DNA of 64,000 bases from positions 775,098 to 839,097 of the forward strand of contig JAHBXT010000004.1 in the NCBI GenBank assembly GCA_019636385.1. Reading direction: 5' to 3'. A program made the translations under genes and the position numbers. The DNA is from Pirellulaceae bacterium. Lineage in GTDB: Bacteria > Planctomycetota > Planctomycetia > Pirellulales > Pirellulaceae. This document shows, in pieces, positions 45,564 through 53,628 of the stretch; position 1 is the stretch's first letter; every line of letters starts with the position of its first letter. The notes under the pieces were generated by a model. That model worked only from the letters and a program-made list of their open reading frames with translations. It made no database searches and was not told where the DNA came from.

Positions 45564-46649
45564 TCACATCGATCGAATTGAGTCGAAAATCGATTCTCGA
45601 ATGCCTGTGGCTTTTGCAAATTGGAGAATAATGTCCTTCGCTAAAACGACAGCTTCTACAGGAGACCCATTTGTGTTCGGAATCACAACCTCCTGTTTCT
45701 TGTGAAGCACGCAGGATACATACGCGACGCTAATATAGCGGAGCACGTCGCATGCGCCGTTAGGATTGTGAAGCATTCTTCCAAGTAGCTCGATTGTATC
45801 TCGCAACCACGGTGGGTCGAGGTCTTCATTCACGACGCCTAGCTTTCGAATCAGATCGAATGTTCTCTCTTTCTCACGAAGGCCAAATGGCCCGCCGTAG
45901 AAGTAAAGGCGAGCGTGGTTTGGGATGTTTTGCAGGCCATGTGAATGTACAAACGCTGCCGCCTCAAGTAGACAATGTGCAAATCGTTCTGCTCCAACAA
46001 ATGCCAAGAGCACGTCACGATCGTCTTCAGGAGAGAGGACGTGAGCAACTGACTCGAATGTTCCAACAAGCTGCATGAGCGCCCTGAATCGCTCAATGTA
46101 CCAGTATGTATACGACAAAAATGAGTAGACTCGCTTCTTTTGAAGTTGTTCTTGGGACGGAGAAACGCCCTTTGTCGTCCCAACGCCCCATCGCTGAAGG
46201 GTCGTTTCAAAATCAGTGAGATCGCCGAGAGCCGCACTCGTTTCTTTCGCGCGCAGGCGCAGTTCCAGGCCGTCGAGGTGAGATGCCGGCAATGCGCACA
46301 ATCCCATTTTCGGAGCGATCGCCGCGATATGAGAATCAACATTTGGTCTCAAGTAATACGCCAAATCTGCCCCAAAATAGTCCTTCACTCCTCTTAGCCA
46401 AAAAAGGCGATTTGCGTCGGACACATTCCGGCCGCTCTTGCAGTCGCCCACCACGCAGGTCCGATTGAAGAGCCGGTCAAACTTAATCCCTAATACATCA
46501 AGGTCAGTCAGAGACCGGCGTTTTAATGTGTTTCCCAGGTCTTCATAGTTGCTTAGCTCAACTTCTAATGGCGACCAGTAGCCCTCCGCGAATAGTATTC
46601 GGCGAAATTGTAGCTTTAGCGGCAAATCCTTATCCAATGTCTTAGCCAT
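45564..46649 (-). CDS. Unknown protein with PD-(D/E)XK nuclease-like N-terminal domain
   Basis: A 361-residue protein of no recognised named family. The first 100 residues have E22 (AEGYWSP), a D49-L-D51 pair (SLTDLDVLGI) and D69-C-K71 (VVGDCKSGR), with the spacing of a PD-(D/E)XK nuclease core. The remainder (about 110-361) is helical and holds no known motif. It overlaps the upstream gene by 8 bases, so the two are translated together. The module is convergent with the ABC-3C operon. The nuclease role is inferred from motif spacing only; a degenerate nuclease fold is possible. Confidence 0.6.
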   Translation of the reverse strand: MAKTLDKDLPLKLQFRRILFAEGYWSPLEVELSNYEDLGNTLKRRSLTDLDVLGIKFDRLFNRTCVVGDCKSGRNVSDANRLFWLRGVKDYFGADLAYYLRPNVDSHIAAIAPKMGLCALPASHLDGLELRLRAKETSAALGDLTDFETTLQRWGVGTTKGVSPSQEQLQKKRVYSFLSYTYWYIERFRALMQLVGTFESVAHVLSPEDDRDVLLAFVGAERFAHCLLEAAAFVHSHGLQNIPNHARLYFYGGPFGLREKERTFDLIRKLGVVNEDLDPPWLRDTIELLGRMLHNPNGACDVLRYISVAYVSCVLHKKQEVVIPNTNGSPVEAVVLAKDIILQFAKATGIRESIFDSIRSM

Positions 46650-47904
46650 GAGTGTTCATCCCTCGCGTCAGTTTTGTCAGTTCCCGAATGATGTCAGCTC
46701 TCGTCTCCTCTGAGACAACCGGATCTGAGGTCATTCGTGGGCGAGTAGACGCTGGACCTTGATATTGAGACGGTGACAATAATGCTTTCTGAGCATCTAG
46801 ATCTATAGAAACAGATGAACTGGTTCCATACTCAAGCATCTCAATTGCTATGTTGAGAGCCTTCATATTTTCGTCAGTATCATCGATACGAAAGTTCCAG
46901 CGATTTGTCGACTCCTCGAAAGGATGCCCTATAAGCTTCTCCGCTAAAAGGCCATACTGGCTCATCAAGTCTGGATGTCCGCGATTAAACTGCTTGTTGT
47001 CTCTGAGCACCTCCAGGATGCGACGTGGGTACTTTATCGCCACCCCTTGCGAGAAGCTTTGTCCATATCGGACGCACGACAAGATTGCTCGCGACTTGTC
47101 CAGAATGGTCTTTTCCTCTGGAGCAAGTCCGCCTCGTGGTGCAAAGAGGAAGCGTTGCGCTCCAGTTGCACCACTAACCGTTACTGGCATGATGACTCCA
47201 GTTTGAATCGCATCCATTAACGTCTTGTTGGAGGCGATTCGACCATCTGACATGGCTAGCCCTTGCGACTGTGACAGTGTTTCTATTGCTGCGGTAACTT
47301 CATTCGGAAACCTTTTCGCCCACTGGAGGTACGCAGACGGGTTGCCATCAACCGCTAGTGGAGAATAGGCGGTTGGGGTACCGTCAACTGTCTGAATTGC
47401 CAATAATTGTCCACACATCATCACATCGCTCATGATCGCAAATTCGTTTGAGTTCAATGAGTACTGTGATTGCAACACAGGAACAGCAACTGGTCCATGA
47501 TGCAGGTGTTCAAGGGAAGCAATTCCAGCCTGTTCAAGCTCGTTCGGCCTAAGGTCTTGCCAACGCTTTCCAAGCTCGGAGTAGCCGGATCGAAATTCTG
47601 GTACCTTTACATCAATTCGCTTTACCTGCTCACCTGATTTGGTGATGCGGATGAAGTCAATCGTCTCTAGCTCACGCAAGACAGCCGGCAGCTCTATGCT
47701 GTTGATTCCAAGTGAAGCTGCTGCGTACTCGATTTGTTCGTACTGATCGATATACAGCAATCCGCGTAGGTGCATGGCAAGGCTGGAGGCTTTTCCAATG
47801 AGCAGCGTATTCTTGAACTTCACTTCTTTTGGACCAAAAGTTGTGACTACTTTCAAGCTTTCGTGAAAATCTTGCGTTCGAAGACCAATCAGAGTTGGGT
47901 CCAT
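46642..47904 (-). CDS. Unknown protein, partner of the nuclease-like gene
   Basis: A 420-residue protein from the ATG at 47904; the open frame continues upstream, but that part looks non-coding. No named family was recognised. Residues about 35-95 (SLAMHLRGLLYIDQYEQIEYAA onward) have the helix pattern of a winged-helix domain, as in VLRELETIDFIRITKSG. A conserved-looking FLFAPRGGLAPEE segment occurs mid-protein. It overlaps the nuclease-like gene by 8 bases. A sensor or regulator plus effector pair is a reasonable guess, but it is only a guess. Confidence 0.55.
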   Translation of the reverse strand: MDPTLIGLRTQDFHESLKVVTTFGPKEVKFKNTLLIGKASSLAMHLRGLLYIDQYEQIEYAAASLGINSIELPAVLRELETIDFIRITKSGEQVKRIDVKVPEFRSGYSELGKRWQDLRPNELEQAGIASLEHLHHGPVAVPVLQSQYSLNSNEFAIMSDVMMCGQLLAIQTVDGTPTAYSPLAVDGNPSAYLQWAKRFPNEVTAAIETLSQSQGLAMSDGRIASNKTLMDAIQTGVIMPVTVSGATGAQRFLFAPRGGLAPEEKTILDKSRAILSCVRYGQSFSQGVAIKYPRRILEVLRDNKQFNRGHPDLMSQYGLLAEKLIGHPFEESTNRWNFRIDDTDENMKALNIAIEMLEYGTSSSVSIDLDAQKALLSPSQYQGPASTRPRMTSDPVVSEETRADIIRELTKLTRGMNTHG

Positions 47905-48147
47905 GGTGTTTTTCTCGCTGCACTTGGGGAGCCTGTAAGCAACATTATGACATCTACTTCTGTAATGGGGTTCACAAAAAGGAGTCGACTTTCCAGCTAG
48001 GAACAATGGTTATGACTTTTCGCCTGCACCCTAATCCGTCATTTCGAACCCGCACCGGGTATTCCTACAGATAGACGCGGCTGTTGTGGCTGCGAATGTC
48101 TGTCTTCGAGCCGCTAATTATAGCGGCGTTGAGCATGGAGGTGCGAG

Positions 48148-48360
48148 TTGCTCTCGTCTGTTCCCCCTTCTTCCTTGTCCGCGCCGGCTCGGCGATCGGA
48201 AATCGCTGCGATTCTGGCCGCGGGCATTGTGCGAATGAAATCGCGTATGGCGATCCTCGATTCAGAAATCGACGACGAACCAGCAGAATTGCCAACAGCT
48301 TGCCTTGAGGTTTCTTCGGAAAGCGTGCTCTCTGTGACCAACGTGGTTAACGACCAGTGA
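48148..48360 (+). CDS. Small conserved protein at the head of the recombinase operon
   Basis: A 70-residue protein with the SEIAAILAAGIVRMKSR stretch, which I recall from small proteins found next to DUF2924 and recombinase genes in other bacteria. It starts at TTG (48148), with GGAGG six bases before it. It ends 23 bases before the DUF2924 start, consistent with one operon. Function unknown. Confidence 0.6.
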   Translation: MLSSVPPSSLSAPARRSEIAAILAAGIVRMKSRMAILDSEIDDEPAELPTACLEVSSESVLSVTNVVNDQ

Positions 48361-48383
48361 GTCCGTATTCCCGGGAGAAATCA

Positions 48384-48884
48384 ATGCAAATCGACATCGA
48401 CAAAGAGGTCGCTCTGCTCCAGCGCATGACAGTTGGGCAGTTGCGAGAGAAATTCGAAGAGACGTGGGGAGAGCCAACCAACACACGCAACAAACAGTGG
48501 CTGATCAAACGCATCGCATGGAAGATGCAGGCCAACATCGAAGGTGATATTTCACAGCGGGCTAGGCGTCGCGCCGCTGAGCTCGCTCGCGGCACCGACA
48601 TCCGTACGACTGCCCCCAAAGCCATCAAGCCAGCCCCGAAGTCGACGGGCGACACCGTGACGGGTTTCGTCCAGCCAGAAGAGGACAATCGTCTCCCGCC
48701 GCCGAGATCAGAGATCGAGCGAGTCTACAAAGGCGAGAAAATCGTGGTGCTCGTTTTGGATAACGGCTTCGAATACGAGGGGGCGATCTACAAGACGCTA
48801 AGCGCTGTGGCCAAGAAGATTACGGGCCAGCACTGCAACGGATACCACTTCTTCAAGCTCAATAAAAAAGGCGGTGACAAATGA
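48384..48884 (+). CDS. DUF2924 protein
   Basis: A 166-residue protein of the DUF2924 family, commonly found before large serine recombinases in mobile elements. The N-terminal LLQRMTVGQLREKFEETWGE and NKQWLIKRIAWKMQ stretches are typical, and the C-terminus has KITGQHCNGYHFFKL. The ATG at 48384 follows GGGAG. The stop overlaps the recombinase start by 4 bases (ATGA). A DNA-binding or recombinase-accessory role is suspected but not established. Confidence 0.85.
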   Translation: MQIDIDKEVALLQRMTVGQLREKFEETWGEPTNTRNKQWLIKRIAWKMQANIEGDISQRARRRAAELARGTDIRTTAPKAIKPAPKSTGDTVTGFVQPEEDNRLPPPRSEIERVYKGEKIVVLVLDNGFEYEGAIYKTLSAVAKKITGQHCNGYHFFKLNKKGGDK

Positions 48885-50455
48885 ACAAAGCCAACATCAA
48901 TCGCCAATTGAACTGTGCGATCTACACCCGCAAGTCCACAGACGAAGGGCTCGACAAGGAATTCAACTCGCTTGATGCCCAACGCGAATGCGCCGAAGCG
49001 TACATCAAAAGCCAAACGCAGGAAGGCTGGCATTGCGTACCCGATCGTTATGACGACGGTGGTTTCACTGGTGGCAATATGGATCGTCCGGCGCTCAAGC
49101 AATTGCTGGCGGACATCGAAGCAGGCAAGGTGAACTGCGTGGTCGTCTACAAGGTCGACCGACTAAGCCGCTCGCTGATGGACTTCGCTCGCATGCTCGA
49201 GGTCTTCGAACGCAATCAGGTTGCCTTCGTCAGCGTAACGCAGCAATTCAATACGACCAACTCGATGGGGCGGCTGATGCTCAACGTGCTGCTGTCGTTT
49301 GCCCAGTTCGAACGCGAGCTGATCTCGGAGAGAACACGCGACAAGATCGCTGCGGCACGACGCAAAGGCAAATGGTCTGGTGGCATGCCGCTGCTTGGCT
49401 ACGACATCGAGCCACAAGGCGGCAAGCTTCGAATCAACGAGGTCGAGGCCAATAGAGTCAGGGCGATCTACGATCTGTACTTGGAACGCGAGTCGATCAT
49501 GGCGACGATTGCCGAACTCGATAGCCGTGGCTGGAACAACAAGTCATGGAAAACGAAAAAGGGAACGCTCCGGGGCGGCTCGCCGTTTACCAAAGCGACG
49601 CTGTTTCGGCTCCTGACCAATGTCACCTACATCGGCAAGCTTGGCTACAAAGACGAAGTGAATGAAGGAGAGCATGATGCGATCATTTCTACAGAGGTCT
49701 GGCAGAAGGTCCAGTCGCTCCTTCGCCGCAACGGTCGAACTGGCGGTGTCGAAGCGAGAAACAAGTTCGGCGCGATGCTCAAAGGAATCCTGCGATGTGC
49801 TTGCTGCGACTGTTCGATGACGCCGACGCACACGACCAAGAACGGATCGAAACGCTACCGTTACTACGTTTGCATGAAGGCCCAGAAGCGCGGCTGGAAG
49901 AACTGCAAGTCCAAGTCGGTGCCGGCCGCCGAGATCGAAAAGTTTGTCGTTGACAAGATACGCCACGCTGGCCACGACGCGGCGCTCGTCGACGAGGTGG
50001 TGGAGCAAGCCAAGATCCAATCCGAACGCGAACTGGGGGCACTTGTGACCGAACGGGACGAGCTTGTGAAAGAGCTGGAGTACTGGAACGAAGCCATCCG
50101 CGTTGCCGCTCCCAAGATTAAGCCAGGCTCGCCAGATGCAACCTCCCTAGAACAGCTAGCCGACTGGCACGAAAGCCTTCGGCGCGCCGAGCATCGACAT
50201 ACAATCGTAAGCGCGAAGCTCACGGCGCTGCAGGCCCAAACGCTAACCCGCGAAGATGTCGTCAACGCATTGACCAGTTTCGAGCCGATCTGGGAATCGC
50301 TCACAGTCCGCGAGCAATCGCGGATTGTCCAGTTGATCGTACAGCAGATCGATTACGACGGAGCGACCGGTCGCGTGACCATCACCTTCCATCCCGATGG
50401 TATCAAGACGATCGCCATGGAGAACCGTCCTGAACTCGTGGAGGCCGTATCATGA
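48881..50455 (+). CDS. Large serine recombinase
   Basis: A 524-residue site-specific recombinase. The resolvase domain has the catalytic serine in YTRKS (S19), with VVVYKVDRLSRSLMDF and FERELISERTRDKIA later. A recombinase domain follows (residues about 180-290), then a zinc ribbon (LRCACCDCSMTP ... VCMKAQKRGWKNCKS), then a coiled-coil segment (about 360-450). This is the integrase type used by phages and integrative elements. It is likely to be, or to have been, responsible for mobility of this accessory region; its attachment sites were not found. Its gene overlaps both neighbours by 4 bases. Confidence 0.93.
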   Translation: MNKANINRQLNCAIYTRKSTDEGLDKEFNSLDAQRECAEAYIKSQTQEGWHCVPDRYDDGGFTGGNMDRPALKQLLADIEAGKVNCVVVYKVDRLSRSLMDFARMLEVFERNQVAFVSVTQQFNTTNSMGRLMLNVLLSFAQFERELISERTRDKIAAARRKGKWSGGMPLLGYDIEPQGGKLRINEVEANRVRAIYDLYLERESIMATIAELDSRGWNNKSWKTKKGTLRGGSPFTKATLFRLLTNVTYIGKLGYKDEVNEGEHDAIISTEVWQKVQSLLRRNGRTGGVEARNKFGAMLKGILRCACCDCSMTPTHTTKNGSKRYRYYVCMKAQKRGWKNCKSKSVPAAEIEKFVVDKIRHAGHDAALVDEVVEQAKIQSERELGALVTERDELVKELEYWNEAIRVAAPKIKPGSPDATSLEQLADWHESLRRAEHRHTIVSAKLTALQAQTLTREDVVNALTSFEPIWESLTVREQSRIVQLIVQQIDYDGATGRVTITFHPDGIKTIAMENRPELVEAVS

Positions 50456-50859
50456 GCAAGCCAGTAAGCGTCGACTTTCAGTTCTCAATCAAGCAACGCG
50501 GCCGTGGAGCCAAGAAGCGAATCGTCGAAGGGGCAGCCCCATCGGACGAGTCCAAGCCAGCGCTCGAACGCATACCTCGCATCTCGCGCTACATGGCTCT
50601 TGCGATACACTTCGAGGATCTAATCAGGGAAGGCGTCGTCGCCGACTATGCTGACCTTGCCCGCCTCGGGCACGTGACCAGAGCACGCGTGACTCAGATC
50701 ATGAACTTGCGGCTGTTGGCTCCCGAAATTCAGGAAGAACTCCTTCTCGGCGAAAAGAATTGCGATGACCGCACGCCGATTCAGCTGAAATCACTTCAAT
50801 TCATTGCGACGGTATTTAGCTGGCGAACCCAACGACAGCTGTGGAAAAATCGCGAGTGA
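50452..50859 (+). CDS. Helix-turn-helix protein downstream of the recombinase
   Basis: A 135-residue protein. Residues about 50-95 (LAIHFEDLIREGVVADYADLARLGHVTRARVTQIMNLRLLAP) read as a ParB/KorB-like helix-turn-helix, and LAPEIQEELL follows. Its start overlaps the recombinase stop (ATGA). Proteins of this size are usual partners downstream of DUF2924-associated recombinases and may regulate the element or assist recombination. Confidence 0.75.
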   Translation: MSKPVSVDFQFSIKQRGRGAKKRIVEGAAPSDESKPALERIPRISRYMALAIHFEDLIREGVVADYADLARLGHVTRARVTQIMNLRLLAPEIQEELLLGEKNCDDRTPIQLKSLQFIATVFSWRTQRQLWKNRE

Positions 50860-50906
50860 CGTCCCCAGTTCTTTTTTGGCGCTACGGCTACGCCAATTTT
50901 GTGCGA

Positions 50907-51515
50907 CTACTGTGACGCACTTAGGCTGGCTGGTCCGTCTGGCAATATGAATGTCGTAATTTGTTCAATGAGGATTTCGGGAGCCTCAGAACCAATTGCG
51001 ATGTTGGGTGGAATTAATCGATTTTGAAGTATTCGCCGTCGTCGACCTGCTTCTCGTTCGTCAATCGGGCTTTCTCCAAGCCGAATGCCATTTTTGATTC
51101 TCGAATTCGATTGCTCAACAACCTTTGCTAAAGGCGGATCGATCCAAAAAAGCTGCACCGCCTCCACAAGATAACCTGCTGAATTCAACGCAGTTGTGCA
51201 TGCTGAACGAAACCCAGCATGGCTTGTCAGAAATGCGTCGAAAAGAATTGGAAGGGAATGATCCAGGTTTGGGGCAACGAACGAGTCGATAGCATGCTGG
51301 ATCGCGGGTTGTACGTCGGTGTTTACAAACAATTTGTCCCAAAATGATTCGCTCCAAATTGACCGCGAATCCACTTCAGGACAAAGCATGAGTACAGCCC
51401 GTCGCCTCACTTCATCACCATTGATATGAGTGGCAAGGTTTCGGGATGAAAGCTCTTTTCCAATCCAACTTTTCCCGGCTCCGGGGATGCCTGTCAGAAA
51501 CGCAACTCTTGGCAT
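50907..51515 (-). CDS. P-loop kinase, zeta-toxin/PezT-like
   Basis: A 202-residue nucleotide-binding protein. FLTGIPGAGKSWIGKELSSR gives Walker A, and THINGDEVR the next conserved strand with an aspartate. LFDAFLTSHAGFRS resembles the substrate loop of zeta-type kinases. Zeta/PezT toxins phosphorylate a UDP-sugar precursor of peptidoglycan, but other AAA-like small kinases share these motifs. It lies 24 bases downstream of an XRE-family regulator gene on the same strand, the order of pezA-pezT. The kinase is somewhat shorter than PezT (about 250 residues). Confidence 0.6.
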   Translation of the reverse strand: MPRVAFLTGIPGAGKSWIGKELSSRNLATHINGDEVRRRAVLMLCPEVDSRSIWSESFWDKLFVNTDVQPAIQHAIDSFVAPNLDHSLPILFDAFLTSHAGFRSACTTALNSAGYLVEAVQLFWIDPPLAKVVEQSNSRIKNGIRLGESPIDEREAGRRRRILQNRLIPPNIAIGSEAPEILIEQITTFILPDGPASLSASQ

Positions 51516-51539
51516 TTTGAATCTCGTTCCGAAAGTTGG

Positions 51540-51860
51540 TCAGTCCAGGCTGGCAAGAACCCGATCCAGCTTTCGATCAGAGAGTTCCGCGAGCCGTCGG
51601 AAAGCGTCGGGGCGGGCGATAACGCGGCGACGGATGGGTTCGGGGACCTTTTCGGCAAGCAGTAGCAACTCCTCCTCGTCCCCGCCAAGCTCCACGGCCA
51701 GCAGATGGAGCAGCTTTTCCGATGGGCTGTGGCCATCTTCGAGTTTGTGGTTCTCGATCTTCGATAGGTACGTGAAGCCGACATCCACGCGGGAAGCCAG
51801 TTCACGCAGCGAGAGCCGCTTTGCTTTCCGAAGCTCTCGCAATCTCTGTCCAAGCGTCAT
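51540..51860 (-). CDS. XRE-family transcriptional regulator, possible antitoxin
   Basis: A 106-residue protein from the ATG at 51860. The N-terminal domain is a Cro/CI-type helix-turn-helix: TLGQRLRELRKAKRLSLREL, ASRVDVGFTYLSKIE. The remainder is helical and charged. It precedes the zeta-like kinase gene and would act as regulator and possible antitoxin in a PezAT-like pair. It is divergent from the type III mod gene, so it may also regulate that operon. Confidence 0.75.
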   Translation of the reverse strand: MTLGQRLRELRKAKRLSLRELASRVDVGFTYLSKIENHKLEDGHSPSEKLLHLLAVELGGDEEELLLLAEKVPEPIRRRVIARPDAFRRLAELSDRKLDRVLASLD

Positions 51861-51994
51861 TTTGTTCGCCACTTGTTCGCAGTGCCCAAAAGCGGTAAAT
51901 TGTTGCACTCTCTAGTCAACATACCCGAGATCGTTCTCACTGGCTAGTAGCTGGCAGGGCAAGATTTTGATTTGAAAACCAACAGGGAACATGG

Positions 51995-53617
51995 ATGCCA
52001 ACACTCAACTGGATCGGCAAAGAAGCTGTCGTTGATCATCATCGGCATATCCCTACGCGGTTGCTGGAATGCGACCCAAAGCTTTCGTTCGGAGATCCAG
52101 ATGCCGAGAATCTGCTCGTTGAAGGGGACAACCTCGAAGCGCTGAAGGCTCTGTTGCCTCGTTACCGAGGACAGGTGAAGTGTATCTACATCGACCCGCC
52201 GTACAACACAGGCAACGAGAACTGGGTCTACAACGACAACGTTAACGATCCGCGAATCAAAAAGTGGCTCGGGCAGGTCGTTGGCAAGGAGGCGGAAGAC
52301 TTGTGCCGCCATGACAAGTGGTTGTGCATGATGTATCCAAGGCTTGCTCTACTAAGAGATTTCTTGACGGAAGATGGCTCAATTTTCGTATCCATTGACG
52401 ACAACGAAGTTCAGCACTTACGTGGGTTAATGGACGAAATCTTTGGTCAGTCAAACTTTATAGCGACCGTCATTTGGCAAAAGGTCTACTCCCCCAAGAA
52501 CTCTGCAAGACATTTTTCAGACGACCACGACTACATAGTTGTCTATGCCAAGAGGAGTGAGCTTTTCGTGCCGAATCTTATTTCCCGCACAGCGGAACAA
52601 GATGCGGCATACAAAAACCCAGATGATGACCCGCGTGGTGTTTGGAAGACGAGCGACTTGTCTGCGAGGAATTTTTACGGCGAGGGTACTTATTCAATAG
52701 AATGCCCAGGAGGGCGAAAAATCGACGGTCCGCCTAGAGGTCGATATTGGTCTATCTCAAAGCCCAAGCTATTGGAGCTTGATGCAGACAACAGAATATG
52801 GTGGGGACAGAATCGAAATAGCATACCCCAGTTGAAGCGATTCTTGAGCGAAGTCAAGCAAGGGCGTGTACCGCAAACATTATGGCCATACACAGAAGTC
52901 GGTCATACTCAAGCAGCAAAGAAAGAACTCATTGCGATTTGCGATTTTGAATCCTCTGACGACGTTTTCATTACTCCCAAGCCGACTCAGTTAATCCAGC
53001 GTGTTTTAGAAATCGCTGCTGATAAAGACTCCATCATTCTTGATTCGTTTGCGGGTAGTGGGACGACAGGGCAAGCAGTTGTTGCAGCGAATAAGCTTGA
53101 TGGGGGCACTCGAAGATGTGTCTTGGTTGAGGTTTTGCCACAAGTCGCAAGCCCGGTGACAAGACAAAGACTACAAAGAGTTTGCGAAGGCTACGAAGGT
53201 AGTTCAGGCGTCACCGTGGATGGCCTTGGCTCTGGATTCCGCTACTGCAAGCTTGGACGCACACTGCTTGATGAATTCGGTGACATCAATGGCGAGGTTC
53301 CCTTCACGGACCTAGCGCGTTATGTGTACTTACTAGAAACAGGCGTACCGGTACCGAAACGCCCGAAGAAAGACTGTCCGTTGCTTGGCGTCCATCAGGG
53401 GCGAGCGATTTATTTACTCTACAACGGCGTGCTAGGTGATCGTCGCCCCGCTGGAGGCAACGTGTTGACCAACAGTGTGTTGGCTGGATTGCCTCCGCAT
53501 CCAGAGGGAAAAGGTAGTCGTGTCATCTTTGGTGAAGCGACGCGACTCAGCGAATCAACTCTAGCTCGAGAGAACATCGTCTTTCGGCAAATCCCCTATT
53601 CATTGCGCGAAAGCTAG
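51995..53617 (+). CDS. mod: Type III restriction-modification methyltransferase (Mod)
   Basis: A 540-residue DNA methyltransferase. The catalytic IDPPYNTGN is at residues 66-74, and the SAM-binding DSFAGSGTT near residues 350-358. This order (DPPY before FxGxG) marks the beta class used by type III Mod proteins, which methylate adenine at an asymmetric site. The N-terminal ENLLVEGDNLEALKAL region is also typical. The C-terminal target-recognition region is unlike core genes and cannot be assigned a sequence. The res gene follows 11 bases downstream. It is divergent from the XRE gene. Confidence 0.92.
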   Translation: MPTLNWIGKEAVVDHHRHIPTRLLECDPKLSFGDPDAENLLVEGDNLEALKALLPRYRGQVKCIYIDPPYNTGNENWVYNDNVNDPRIKKWLGQVVGKEAEDLCRHDKWLCMMYPRLALLRDFLTEDGSIFVSIDDNEVQHLRGLMDEIFGQSNFIATVIWQKVYSPKNSARHFSDDHDYIVVYAKRSELFVPNLISRTAEQDAAYKNPDDDPRGVWKTSDLSARNFYGEGTYSIECPGGRKIDGPPRGRYWSISKPKLLELDADNRIWWGQNRNSIPQLKRFLSEVKQGRVPQTLWPYTEVGHTQAAKKELIAICDFESSDDVFITPKPTQLIQRVLEIAADKDSIILDSFAGSGTTGQAVVAANKLDGGTRRCVLVEVLPQVASPVTRQRLQRVCEGYEGSSGVTVDGLGSGFRYCKLGRTLLDEFGDINGEVPFTDLARYVYLLETGVPVPKRPKKDCPLLGVHQGRAIYLLYNGVLGDRRPAGGNVLTNSVLAGLPPHPEGKGSRVIFGEATRLSESTLARENIVFRQIPYSLRES

Positions 53618-53628
53618 GAGAACTGCCG

